From NCBI RefSeq assembly GCF_034007085.1, contig NZ_JAVERO010000015.1, positions 1 through 30,211 on the forward strand: a DNA stretch of 30,211 nt, in the 5' to 3' direction. Below are positions 23,675 through 30,211 of this stretch, piece after piece. The position numbers were made by a program, and so were the translations under genes. The notes below the pieces were generated by a model, which was not told the DNA's origin, did no database searches, and saw nothing but the letters and a program-made list of their open reading frames with translations. The first letter of the stretch is position 1. Each line of letters opens with the position of its first letter. Origin of the DNA: Castellaniella sp034007085 (lineage in GTDB: Bacteria; Pseudomonadota; Gammaproteobacteria; Burkholderiales; Burkholderiaceae_B).

Positions 23675-24442
23675 ATGAGTGATTGCCTCGACGTGCAGCG
23701 TCTGGACGGGGTGCTGGTCATGCAGCTCAACCGGCCCCAGGCGCGCAATGCGATCAACCTGGAGACCGCGCAGGCCCTGGCGGCAGCCCTGGATGTCCTG
23801 GACAGCGACCCGGACCTGCGTCTGGGGGTGTTGACCGGATCGGGGGGAAATTTCTGCTCAGGCATGGACCTGAAGGCTTTTGCCGCGACCGGCCAGCGTC
23901 CGTACGTGGGCAAGCGTGGCTTTGCCGGGCTGTGCGAACAACCGCCGGCCAAGCCTCTGATCGCTGCCGTCGAGGGTTACGCGCTGGCAGGGGGCTGCGA
24001 ACTGGTGCTGGCCTGCGATCTGGTCGTGGCGGCGCGCGACGCCCGTTTCGGCCTGCCCGAGGTCCGGCGCGGTCTGGTGCCGGGGTCGGGCGGCATGCTG
24101 CGCCTGCCGTCGCGCATCCCCTATCATGTCGCCATGGAAGCCGTGCTCACGGGCGAGATGTTTGGCGCCGAACGCCTGCACCAGCTGGGCCTGGTCAATC
24201 GGCTGGCCGAGCCGGGCGCGGCGCTGGACGAGGCGCTGGCGCTGGCGCGGACCATTGCGGCCAACGGCCCGTTGGCGGTACGCACGGCCAAGTCCATTGT
24301 TTCTCAGTCGCGCAGCTGGCGGCCGGACGAAATGTTCGAGCGCCAACGGCCCCTGATTGCCCATATCTTCACCTCGGAGGACGCCCGTGAAGGGGCCACC
24401 GCGTTCGCCGAAAAACGCCCCCCGGTCTGGAAAGGAAAATAA
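23675..24442 (+). CDS. Crotonase/enoyl-CoA hydratase family protein
   Basis: A 255-residue crotonase. LTGSGGNFCSGMDLKAFA supplies the first oxyanion-hole region, and EGYALAGGCELVLACDLVVA supplies the second plus one catalytic glutamate (E109). FGLPEVRRGLVPGSGG carries the other (E129). Both glutamates needed by enoyl-CoA hydratases are present, so hydratase activity is plausible; isomerase or dehydratase activity on other acyl-CoAs is possible. ATG at 23675 follows GGAGAAA; a longer reading from 23552 has no family support. The stop TAA shares its last A with the fumarase ATG (TAATG). Its place beside a fumarase and a CitE-like lyase hints at organic-acid catabolism. Confidence 0.85.
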   Translation: MSDCLDVQRLDGVLVMQLNRPQARNAINLETAQALAAALDVLDSDPDLRLGVLTGSGGNFCSGMDLKAFAATGQRPYVGKRGFAGLCEQPPAKPLIAAVEGYALAGGCELVLACDLVVAARDARFGLPEVRRGLVPGSGGMLRLPSRIPYHVAMEAVLTGEMFGAERLHQLGLVNRLAEPGAALDEALALARTIAANGPLAVRTAKSIVSQSRSWRPDEMFERQRPLIAHIFTSEDAREGATAFAEKRPPVWKGK

Positions 24443-25965
24443 TGACCACGATTACCGAAGACGACTTGATCCAGTCGATCGAGGACGCAGTCCAATTCAT
24501 CAGCATTTACCATCCGCTGGATTACATCCAGCATCTGGCGCGCGCCTACGAACTCGAAGAAAGCCCTGCGGCGCGTGACGCCATTGCCCAGATCCTGACC
24601 AATTCCCGCCTGTGCGCCGAAGGCCACCGCCCGATCTGCCAGGACACCGGCATCGTCAATGTGTTCCTGAAGATCGGCATGGACGTGCGGTTCGATACGC
24701 GCCGCAGCCTGCAGGAACTGTGCGACGAGGGCGTGCGCCGGGGGTACACCAACCCCGACAATCCGCTGCGTGCCTCGGTGCTGGACGACCCCCTGTTTGC
24801 GCGCCGCAACACGCGCGACAACACGCCCTGTGTGCTGCATGTCGAACTGGTGCCCGGCGATACGGTCGATGTCCAGGTCGCGGCCAAGGGCGGCGGTTCG
24901 GAAAACAAGACCAAGTTCGCCATGCTCAATCCCAGCGAATCCCTGGTGGATTGGGTGCTCAAGACCGTGCCGCACATGGGCGCGGGCTGGTGTCCCCCGG
25001 GCATGCTGGGGATCGGGGTGGGCGGCACGGCGGAAAAGGCCATGCTCATGGCCAAGCAGTCCCTGATGCAGGACATCGACATGTACGAACTGCTGCAGCG
25101 CGGTCCGCAGAACAAGCTCGAAGAACTGCGCATCGACCTGTATCGCAAGGTCAATGCCCTGGGCATCGGCGCCCAGGGCCTGGGCGGGCTCACCACGGTG
25201 CTGGATGTCAAGATCCTCACCTATCCGACGCATGCGGCATCCAAGCCCGTGGCCATGATTCCCAACTGCGCGGCCACGCGCCATGTGCATTTCACGCTGG
25301 ACGGCAGTGGCCCGGCGGCGCTCCAGCCGCCCGCGCTGTCCGAATGGCCGGAAGTCCACTGGCGGCCCGATTACAAGGCTTCGCGCCAGGTGAACCTGGA
25401 CACGCTGACCCGCGAAGAAGTCGCTTCCTGGAAACCTGGCGAGCGCCTGCTGCTGTCCGGACGCATCCTGACCGGGCGCGATGCGGCCCACAAGCGCATT
25501 CAGGACATGCTGGCGCGCGGCGAATCCCTGCCGGTGGATTTCCGCGGGCGCGTCATCTACTACGTCGGCCCGGTCGATCCGGTGCGTGACGAGGTCGTCG
25601 GCCCGGCTGGCCCCACCACCTCCACGCGGATGGATGCGTTTACCGATATGATGCTGGGGCAGACGGGCTTGCTGGCCATGATCGGCAAGGCGGAACGCGG
25701 TCCCGAGGCCATCGAGGCCATTCGCCGCCATGGCTCGGCCTACCTGATGGCCGTGGGCGGTTCCGCCTACCTCGTATCCAAGGCCATCCGTTCCGCGCGG
25801 GTGCTGGGCTTCGAGGATCTGGGCATGGAGGCCATCTACGAATTCGAAGTGCGCGACATGCCGGTGACGGTCGCTGTCGATGCCCAGGGCACCTCGGTTC
25901 ACCAGACCGGGCCGCGCGAATGGCGCGAGCGCATCGCCGCGCGCATCGTTCCGGCGCAGGCCTGA
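24442..25965 (+). CDS. Class I fumarate hydratase (iron-sulfur type)
   Basis: A 507-residue class I (oxygen-sensitive, [4Fe-4S]) fumarase of the one-chain type. The three cluster cysteines are in PICQDTG (C66), GWCPPGMLGIGVGG (C184) and IPNCAATRHVHF (C276). AAKGGGSENKTKFAML, GRILTGRDAAHKRI, YYVGPVDP and GPTTSTRMD follow in the expected order. It hydrates fumarate to L-malate. Some class I fumarases of Burkholderiales are reported also to hydrate mesaconate to citramalate, relevant because a CitE-like gene follows. AAGGAAAA in the end of the crotonase gene is the ribosome binding site. No class II fumarase is seen in the window. Confidence 0.95.
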   Translation: MTTITEDDLIQSIEDAVQFISIYHPLDYIQHLARAYELEESPAARDAIAQILTNSRLCAEGHRPICQDTGIVNVFLKIGMDVRFDTRRSLQELCDEGVRRGYTNPDNPLRASVLDDPLFARRNTRDNTPCVLHVELVPGDTVDVQVAAKGGGSENKTKFAMLNPSESLVDWVLKTVPHMGAGWCPPGMLGIGVGGTAEKAMLMAKQSLMQDIDMYELLQRGPQNKLEELRIDLYRKVNALGIGAQGLGGLTTVLDVKILTYPTHAASKPVAMIPNCAATRHVHFTLDGSGPAALQPPALSEWPEVHWRPDYKASRQVNLDTLTREEVASWKPGERLLLSGRILTGRDAAHKRIQDMLARGESLPVDFRGRVIYYVGPVDPVRDEVVGPAGPTTSTRMDAFTDMMLGQTGLLAMIGKAERGPEAIEAIRRHGSAYLMAVGGSAYLVSKAIRSARVLGFEDLGMEAIYEFEVRDMPVTVAVDAQGTSVHQTGPREWRERIAARIVPAQA

Positions 25966-25992
25966 AGGCCGACTTGAAGCAAGGGGATTACC

Positions 25993-26811
25993 ATGCGTAA
26001 CACATTGATGCGTTCGGCGCTGTTCGTCCCGGCCAGCAGGCCGGAACGCATATCCAAGGCGGTCGCCAGCGGCGCGGATGCCGTCATCGTCGACCTGGAG
26101 GACGCCGTCGCGCCCGAGGCCAAGGCCAGCGCGCGCGATGCGCTGGCACGCCATGCGGCGGCGCATCCGGCCGATCGCCTGTGGGTGCGCATCAATGATG
26201 GCACCACCCCCTGGTTCGAGGACGATCTGGCTCTGTGCCGGTCGCTGCCGTCGGTCACCGGCATCGTCCTGCCCAAGGCACAGGCCGCAGAACACGTCTA
26301 TATCGTATCCGGGGCGGGCAAGCCCCTGATGCCGGTGATCGAATCCACCGCCGGCTTGCGGGCGCTGGACCGGATCGCCGAAGCCCACGGCGTGGCGCGG
26401 CTGTCCTTCGGCAGCCTGGATCTGCTGGTCGAACTGGGCACGCGGCCCATGACGGAAGCCTCCCGCCTCGTGCTCGGGCAGATCCGTTTCGACATCCTGA
26501 AAGCCAGCCGCATGCACGGGCTGGCCGACCCGCTGGATTGCGTCCATCCGGACTTCACCGATCTGGATGCACTGGAACGTTCATGCACGATGGCCCGGGA
26601 TATGGGGTTCGGCGGGATGATGTGCATCCACCCGGCCCAGATCCCTGTGGCGCATCGCGTCTACCGGCCCTTGCTCGAGGAAGCCGACTGGGCGCGCCGG
26701 GTCGTGGAGCATGCCGATTCGACGGGCGAATATGCCTTTCGCCTGGATGGCCGCATGGTCGATCTCCCCCTGATCGAGCGGGCCCGGCGCATTCTGGAAC
26801 GGTTCGCATGA
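25993..26811 (+). CDS. HpcH/HpaI aldolase/citrate lyase family protein (CitE-like)
   Basis: A 272-residue TIM-barrel lyase. MRSALFVPASRPERI and DAVIVDLEDAVAPEAK form the N-terminal signature; VRIND (R66) binds the carboxylate; MPVIESTAG (E117) and FGSLDLLVELG (D143) are the metal ligands; MCIHPAQI is the C-terminal motif. Family members cleave citryl-, malyl-, citramalyl- or similar CoA thioesters. No citrate lyase alpha, gamma or accessory genes are near, so it is a stand-alone lyase. AAGGGGA precedes the ATG; the gene starts 27 bases after the fumarase and overlaps thyA by ATGA. A citramalyl-CoA or malyl-CoA substrate fits the neighbours but is inferred. Confidence 0.88.
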   Translation: MRNTLMRSALFVPASRPERISKAVASGADAVIVDLEDAVAPEAKASARDALARHAAAHPADRLWVRINDGTTPWFEDDLALCRSLPSVTGIVLPKAQAAEHVYIVSGAGKPLMPVIESTAGLRALDRIAEAHGVARLSFGSLDLLVELGTRPMTEASRLVLGQIRFDILKASRMHGLADPLDCVHPDFTDLDALERSCTMARDMGFGGMMCIHPAQIPVAHRVYRPLLEEADWARRVVEHADSTGEYAFRLDGRMVDLPLIERARRILERFA

Positions 26812-27779
26812 AGGCCTATCTGGATCTGGTCCGCTCGATTTTCGATCAGGGTGCCTGGCAGGACAACCGCACCGGGGTGCGTACCCTGAGCCTGCCGGGT
26901 GCTTGCCTGCGCTTTGATCTGCGCCAGGGGTTCCCTGCCGTGACCACCAAGCGCCTGGCTTTCAAGTCCGCCATGGGCGAACTGGTCGGTTTCCTGCGGG
27001 CGGCCGACAGCGCGGCGGATTTTCGTGCGCTGGGCTGTCGGGTCTGGGACCAGAACGCCAACGAGAACCGCGCCTGGCTGGACAGCCCCTGGCGCGACGG
27101 CCCCGATGACCTGGGGCCGGTCTACGGGGTGCAGTGGCGCCAATGGCCTGCCTACAAGCTGTTGCCACAAGACGCCATCACACGCATCGAGGTCGCGCAA
27201 GGGCAGGGGTTTCGTGTGGTCGGGCCAGTCCTGGACCAGGGGCGGCCGCACGTGCTGCTGTACAAGGCCGTGGATCAGCTGCGCGCCTGCCTGGATGCCT
27301 TGATCCGGGATCCGGGCAGCCGGCGCATCCTGTTCCATGGCTGGAACTGGGCGCAGATCGACGAAATGGCCCTGCCGCCCTGCCACCTGCTGTACCAGTT
27401 CCTGGCGAATCCGGCATCGCGCGAACTGTCGCTGTGCCTGTACATCCGCAGCAATGACGTGGGGCTGGGGACGCCGTTCAATCTGGCCGAAGGCGCGGCC
27501 CTGACGCATCTGGTGGCGCGCCTGACGGGCTATGAGCCGCGCTGGTTCACCTATTTCATCGGGGACGCGCACATCTACGAGACGCATGTGGACATGCTGC
27601 GCGAACAACTCACCCGCGATCCGCTGCCGGCGCCCCGGCTGCGGCTGTCGGACCGCATCCCGGCCTATGCGGATACGGGCCGCTACGAGCCCGAATGGCT
27701 GGAACGTCTGGAGCCGACGGATTTCGCGCTGGATGATTATCGCCACCATGCGCCCTTGACGGCGCCCATGGCGGTGTAG
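26808..27779 (+). CDS. thyA: Thymidylate synthase
   Basis: A 323-residue ThyA, longer than the 264-residue E. coli enzyme. It makes dTMP from dUMP using methylene-tetrahydrofolate. Key residues are visible: R21 (phosphate), E58, W80, Y106, the R172-R173 pair, the catalytic Cys C192 in LPPCHLLYQF, D217 in IRSNDVGLG, N225 in PFNLAEGA, and H255/Y257 in GDAHIYETHVD. Extra length lies mostly at about 75-155, as in other long bacterial forms. The start at 26808 overlaps the CitE-like gene (ATGA); a much longer upstream frame is only that gene's shadow. Being last in a dicarboxylate operon is an unusual setting; folA is not adjacent. Confidence 0.95.
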   Translation: MKAYLDLVRSIFDQGAWQDNRTGVRTLSLPGACLRFDLRQGFPAVTTKRLAFKSAMGELVGFLRAADSAADFRALGCRVWDQNANENRAWLDSPWRDGPDDLGPVYGVQWRQWPAYKLLPQDAITRIEVAQGQGFRVVGPVLDQGRPHVLLYKAVDQLRACLDALIRDPGSRRILFHGWNWAQIDEMALPPCHLLYQFLANPASRELSLCLYIRSNDVGLGTPFNLAEGAALTHLVARLTGYEPRWFTYFIGDAHIYETHVDMLREQLTRDPLPAPRLRLSDRIPAYADTGRYEPEWLERLEPTDFALDDYRHHAPLTAPMAV

Positions 27780-27809
27780 GCGGCCTGCCCGCCCAGATCT
27801 CGGCCAGCA

Positions 27810-27858
27810 CGCACCCTCGTGTCGGAACAGACTGCTGACAGTCCAGAAACGGGGTGCG
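27810..27858. terminator. Nested hairpins between convergent thyA and the OsmC gene
   Basis: CGCACCC (27810-27816) can pair with GGGTGCG (27852-27858), and inside it GACTG (27830-27834) pairs with CAGTC (27839-27843) over a CTGA loop. There is no T-tract on either strand. The position between two gene ends favours a transcript-end structure, but the evidence is weak. Confidence 0.3.
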
Positions 27859-27883
27859 CGCCGTTCTGACGCCGGAGGACGGC

Positions 27884-28306
27884 TCAGGCTTCGACGATCT
27901 CGATTGAATGCGTGATCTCGGCCGTTTTTTCCAGCATGGCGATGGCCGAGCAATACTTTTCGTGCGACAGCGATACCGCGCGTTCGACGGCGGCAGCGGG
28001 CAGGGCGCGGCCCGTGATCCGGAACGCGTAATGGATTTTTGTGAAGACCTTCGGTTCGGTGTCGGCGCGTTCGGCCATCAGGGTCACTTGGCAGCCCGTC
28101 ACGGCGTGGCGGCCACGTTTCAGGATCAGCACGACATCATAGGCGGCGCAGCCGCCGGCCCCGGTCAGGACGGTTTCCATGGGCCGGGGGGCCAGGTTGC
28201 GGCCGCCGCCTTCGGGCGCGCCGTCCATGGCCAGGACGTGACCGCTGCCGGTGCGGGAAATGAACAGCATGCCCTCGGGGCCTTGCCAGTCGATGGTGCA
28301 TTCCAT
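27884..28306 (-). CDS. OsmC family protein
   Basis: A 140-residue protein of the OsmC/Ohr superfamily, closest by eye to the YhfA-like branch. The two conserved cysteines are C53 in GAGGCAAYDVV and C119 in HEKYCSA; E44 lies in the usual position before the first helix. In Ohr and OsmC these cysteines reduce organic peroxides, whereas the function of YhfA-like members is unsettled. There is no signal peptide. The Shine-Dalgarno (AGGA) lies unusually far, about 12 bases, from the ATG at 28306. The gene is monocistronic, divergent from the oxidase gene. Confidence 0.88.
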   Translation of the reverse strand: MECTIDWQGPEGMLFISRTGSGHVLAMDGAPEGGGRNLAPRPMETVLTGAGGCAAYDVVLILKRGRHAVTGCQVTLMAERADTEPKVFTKIHYAFRITGRALPAAAVERAVSLSHEKYCSAIAMLEKTAEITHSIEIVEA

Positions 28307-28428
28307 GGTGAGTCTGTTTCCTGTGTGAGTTCTGAAAACCGGTGCGTCCCCCGGCAGACCGATGCCTGGGTGGGCAGGATGCCCGCATCGAAATCAGGGT
28401 AATTCAGGCTTGAAAGCACCCGCTAGAT

Positions 28429-28457
28429 TTAACATAAATAAATTCTATGCCTAAAAT
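28429..28457 (+). promoter_or_regulatory. Probable sigma70-type promoter of the cbb3-type oxidase gene
   Basis: TTAACA (28429-28434) and TAAAAT (28452-28457) are each one base from consensus and are exactly 17 bases apart, in an AT-rich patch. Transcription would begin near 28464. I saw no TTGAT-N4-ATCAA box (FNR/Anr type), which often controls cbb3 oxidases. The rest of 28307-28428 shows nothing assignable. Confidence 0.6.
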
Positions 28458-28467
28458 AGCTGGCTGC

Positions 28468-28500
28468 CGGGGCTGGCTTTCCATGCCCCGCGCGTTTTTT
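28468..28500 (+). terminator. Terminator-like hairpin in the 5' leader of the oxidase gene
   Basis: CGGGGC-TGG (28468-28476) pairs with CCA-GCCCCG (28481-28490, one bulged T) over a CTTT loop. Four bases later come six Ts (28495-28500). The structure sits only a few bases after the inferred transcription start and ends 20 bases before the GTG. It could attenuate transcription or protect the 5' end. It cannot be the end of the OsmC gene, which reads the other way. Confidence 0.55.
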
Positions 28501-28519
28501 GTCTTTCAACGGAAGTGCC

Positions 28520-30193
28520 GTGGATACCGTCACCGTATTACTCCTGACCTTCATATTATCCGTCACAGGGCTGGGTGTGTTCATCTGGTCGCTGCGGCGG
28601 AACATGTTCGATGACAACCCCGAAGCCGCCTCGGTGATTTTTTCGACCGGCGAAATCGGTCATGTCGAGGACCCGTCCGCCACGCCCGAGCAGCGGGCGG
28701 GTCTGCAGCAGGTCGTCACCGACGGCGGCCAGGCCGTCGTCGATCCGTCCCTGGCCAGTCGATTGAAGCAGGAATTGGCGGCGCGCCTGGAGGCCGATCA
28801 ATCCACGGCCTACGTGACCTTTGCTTTCCTGTGCTGTGCCATCGTCTGGCTGGTGCTGGCCTCGGCCTTTGGCCTGATCAGTTCCATCAAGCTGCACAAT
28901 CCGGAATTTCTCACGGAATATGCCTGGCTGACGTTTGGGCGCACGCGCACGCTGCACCTGAACATGGTGGCCTATGGCTGGTGCCCGATGGCGGCGTTTG
29001 GCGTGGCGATCTGGATGCTGCCGCGCCTGTTGAAGACGCGTCTGTACGGCGGGCGCTTCGCGCTGCTGGGCTGCATGCTGTGGAATGCCGGCCTGATCGC
29101 CGGTCTGGGCAGCATCGCCGTGGGCATCAACGATGGCCTGGAATGGCTGGAAATCCCTTGGCAGATCAGCATCCTGCTGGTGCTGGGCGGCGCCCTGATC
29201 GCGCTGCCGTTGGTGTTCACCTTGCGCAACCGCAAGGTCGATCATCTGTATGTGTCGATCTGGTACATGGGCGCGGCGCTGTTCTGGTTCCCGGTCCTGT
29301 ATCTGGTGGGCAAGATGCCGGGCGTGCACTTCGGCGTGGAACAGGCCACCATGAATTGGTGGTTCGGCCACAATGTGCTGGGCCTGTATTACACGCCGAT
29401 CGCCCTGGCCTCGGTCTATTATTTCCTGCCCAAGATCATCGGCCGTCCGATCCAGTCCTACAACCTGTCGCTGATCGGCTTCTGGGCGCTGGCCTTTTTC
29501 TACGGCCAGGTCGGCGGCCACCACCTGGTCGGCGGCCCGGTGCCGCACTGGCTGGTCACGCTGTCGATCGTCCAGTCCATGATGATGATCATCCCGGTGC
29601 TGGCATTCTCGGTGAACCAGCACCTGACGATGCGCGGCCATTTCAAGACCATGTACTACTCGCCCACGCTGCGCTTCATCGTGCTGGGCGCCACAATGTA
29701 CACCGTCAGTTCCATCGAGGGCTCTTTCGAGGCCCTGCGCAGCATCAGCACGGTCGCGCACTTCACCCATTTCACGGTGGCGCATGCCCACCTGGGCCTG
29801 TACGCCTTTTTCTCCATCGTGATGTTTGGCGCCATTTATTTCGTGATGCCGCGCGTCATGTCCTGGGAATGGCCACATCCGAAACTCATCATCGCGCATT
29901 TCTGGCTGGTGGCCCTGGGGATCGGCATCTATGTCGTCAGCCTGTCCATTGGCGGCTGGCTGCAGGGCCTGGCCATGCTGGACGCGACCAGGCCTTTCAT
30001 GGACTCGGTCCGGGTCACGATGCCCTATCTCGAAGGCCGCACGCTGGGTGGCGCCATGATGACCCTGGGTCATCTGGTGTTTGCCGTTCATTTCGTGCTG
30101 ATGGCCCTGCGCTATGGCACGAGCCGCGTGGGTCCTGCCTTGTTGCATACGCGTAAATCCTTGCCTGAGCGTCAGGCGATTGCGGGGGCCTGA
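28520..30193 (+). CDS. ccoN: cbb3-type (C-family) heme-copper oxidase subunit I with CcoS-like N-terminus
   Basis: A 557-residue membrane protein starting at GTG 28520, preceded by GGAAG; a TTG at 28499 falls in the T-tract and is unlikely. Residues 1-41 resemble CcoS/FixS (one helix, then FIWSLRRNMFDDNPEAASVIF). A soluble stretch (42-95) leads to the CcoN-like domain. Heme and copper ligands are visible: H146; H284 in NWWFGHN; H334-H335 in VGGHH; H414, H422 and H424 in VAHFTHFTVAHAHLG. Y328 matches the cross-linked tyrosine of cbb3 enzymes and E400 the conserved SxEG glutamate, so oxygen reduction is more likely than NO reduction. The sequence departs from classical CcoN in helix 2 (HLNMVAYGW). 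Another gene starts two bases after the stop. Confidence 0.85.
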   Translation: MDTVTVLLLTFILSVTGLGVFIWSLRRNMFDDNPEAASVIFSTGEIGHVEDPSATPEQRAGLQQVVTDGGQAVVDPSLASRLKQELAARLEADQSTAYVTFAFLCCAIVWLVLASAFGLISSIKLHNPEFLTEYAWLTFGRTRTLHLNMVAYGWCPMAAFGVAIWMLPRLLKTRLYGGRFALLGCMLWNAGLIAGLGSIAVGINDGLEWLEIPWQISILLVLGGALIALPLVFTLRNRKVDHLYVSIWYMGAALFWFPVLYLVGKMPGVHFGVEQATMNWWFGHNVLGLYYTPIALASVYYFLPKIIGRPIQSYNLSLIGFWALAFFYGQVGGHHLVGGPVPHWLVTLSIVQSMMMIIPVLAFSVNQHLTMRGHFKTMYYSPTLRFIVLGATMYTVSSIEGSFEALRSISTVAHFTHFTVAHAHLGLYAFFSIVMFGAIYFVMPRVMSWEWPHPKLIIAHFWLVALGIGIYVVSLSIGGWLQGLAMLDATRPFMDSVRVTMPYLEGRTLGGAMMTLGHLVFAVHFVLMALRYGTSRVGPALLHTRKSLPERQAIAGA

Positions 30194-30195
30194 TC

Positions 30196-30211
30196 ATGGA
30201 AAGCGAATACA
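30196..30211 (+). CDS. Start of the next gene (truncated by the window edge)
   Basis: An ATG at 30196, two bases after the oxidase stop (TGATCATG), begins MESEY and runs off the window. Close spacing suggests a further oxidase subunit, such as a cytochrome c or subunit II, but five residues cannot show it. Confidence 0.45.

Noticed and set aside
24304..26547. A 747-codon open frame on the minus strand opposite the fumarase and CitE-like genes.
   Set aside because: It is the antisense shadow of strongly conserved plus-strand genes in GC-rich DNA; its translation shows no recognisable domain.
26235..26807. Open frame extending thyA upstream through the CitE-like gene.
   Set aside because: ThyA homology begins at the ATG at 26808; the upstream part is a shadow frame with no similarity.
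28314..28328. On the minus strand, TCACACAGGAAACAG before the OsmC gene is identical to the lacZ ribosome-binding region used in cloning vectors.
   Set aside because: The match stops at 15 bases, the flanks are unrelated to lac, and it lies between genuine chromosomal genes; coincidence around a Shine-Dalgarno is the simplest reading.
28556..30148. A 530-codon open frame on the minus strand opposite the oxidase gene.
   Set aside because: The translation is dominated by His/Gln/Arg/Asp, typical of the antisense of a membrane protein, and it has no domain.
1..30211. Signs of a mobile element, prophage, CRISPR array or defence island.
   Set aside because: No transposase, integrase, phage structural gene, regularly spaced repeat or defence protein was seen; gene order and base composition look uniform throughout.

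Overview
The window is a GC-rich stretch of ordinary bacterial chromosome. Gene content, protein similarity by eye and neighbourhood (amgK-murU divergent from lptD-surA-rsmA; two-subunit glyQ/glyS followed by gmhB and plsC) suggest a betaproteobacterium of the Alcaligenaceae type (Bordetella/Achromobacter/Castellaniella-like). The genus is an inference. I see no insertion sequence, prophage, CRISPR array or rRNA, and no internal frameshift in any recognised gene. Genes are tightly packed, with many stop/start overlaps (ATGA, GTGA, TGATG, TAATG) and several non-AUG starts (TTG for metN and lptD, GTG for gmhB and ccoN).

Layout. 1-1628: 3' part of a glycoside hydrolase family 31-like protein, converging on a calcineurin-like phosphoesterase (1606-2391, minus). 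2433-2602: tRNA-Lys(UUU) with promoter and hairpin. 2768-4309 (minus): a two-domain kinase (APH-like plus P-loop). 4381-6908: methionine-type ABC importer metN-metI-metQ behind a structured leader with a small upstream ORF. 6942-7565: a glutathione S-transferase. 7798-10224: glutamine-type ABC importer glnH-glnP-glnQ, with a very strong hairpin/T-tract between glnH and glnP. 10284-11006 (minus): a membrane-anchored coiled-coil protein. 11150-12897 (minus): amgK-murU, peptidoglycan sugar recycling. 13050-17780 (plus): lptD-surA-rsmA, outer-membrane assembly plus 16S rRNA methylation. 17890-23569 (minus): glyQ-glyS-gmhB-plsC-ygjP-gloA. 23675-27779 (plus): crotonase, class I fumarase, CitE-like lyase, thymidylate synthase. 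27884-28306 (minus): OsmC-family protein. 28520-30193 (plus): C-family (cbb3-type) heme-copper oxidase subunit I with a CcoS-like N-terminus, followed by the start of another gene at the right edge.

How the genes fit together. A large share serves the envelope: lptD and surA (LPS and outer-membrane protein assembly), gmhB (LPS heptose), plsC (phospholipid), amgK/murU (muropeptide recycling). Another block is nutrient uptake (methionine and glutamine importers). The fumarase/CitE/crotonase cluster could handle C4 or branched C5 dicarboxylates.

Most of this is conserved core genome, and I did not find an unmistakable new system. The observations I rate most worth checking are: a consensus sliding-clamp-binding pentapeptide (QLDLF) at the N-terminus of the YgjP-type metalloprotease; a CcoS-like segment fused to a CcoN-like oxidase; the metN leader, where a 21-codon ORF ends on the metN start codon and a 7-bp pairing can cover the start region; a mature LptD with no cysteine; a GH31 protein that seems to lack its catalytic aspartates; and a GlnP with about 60 extra residues.
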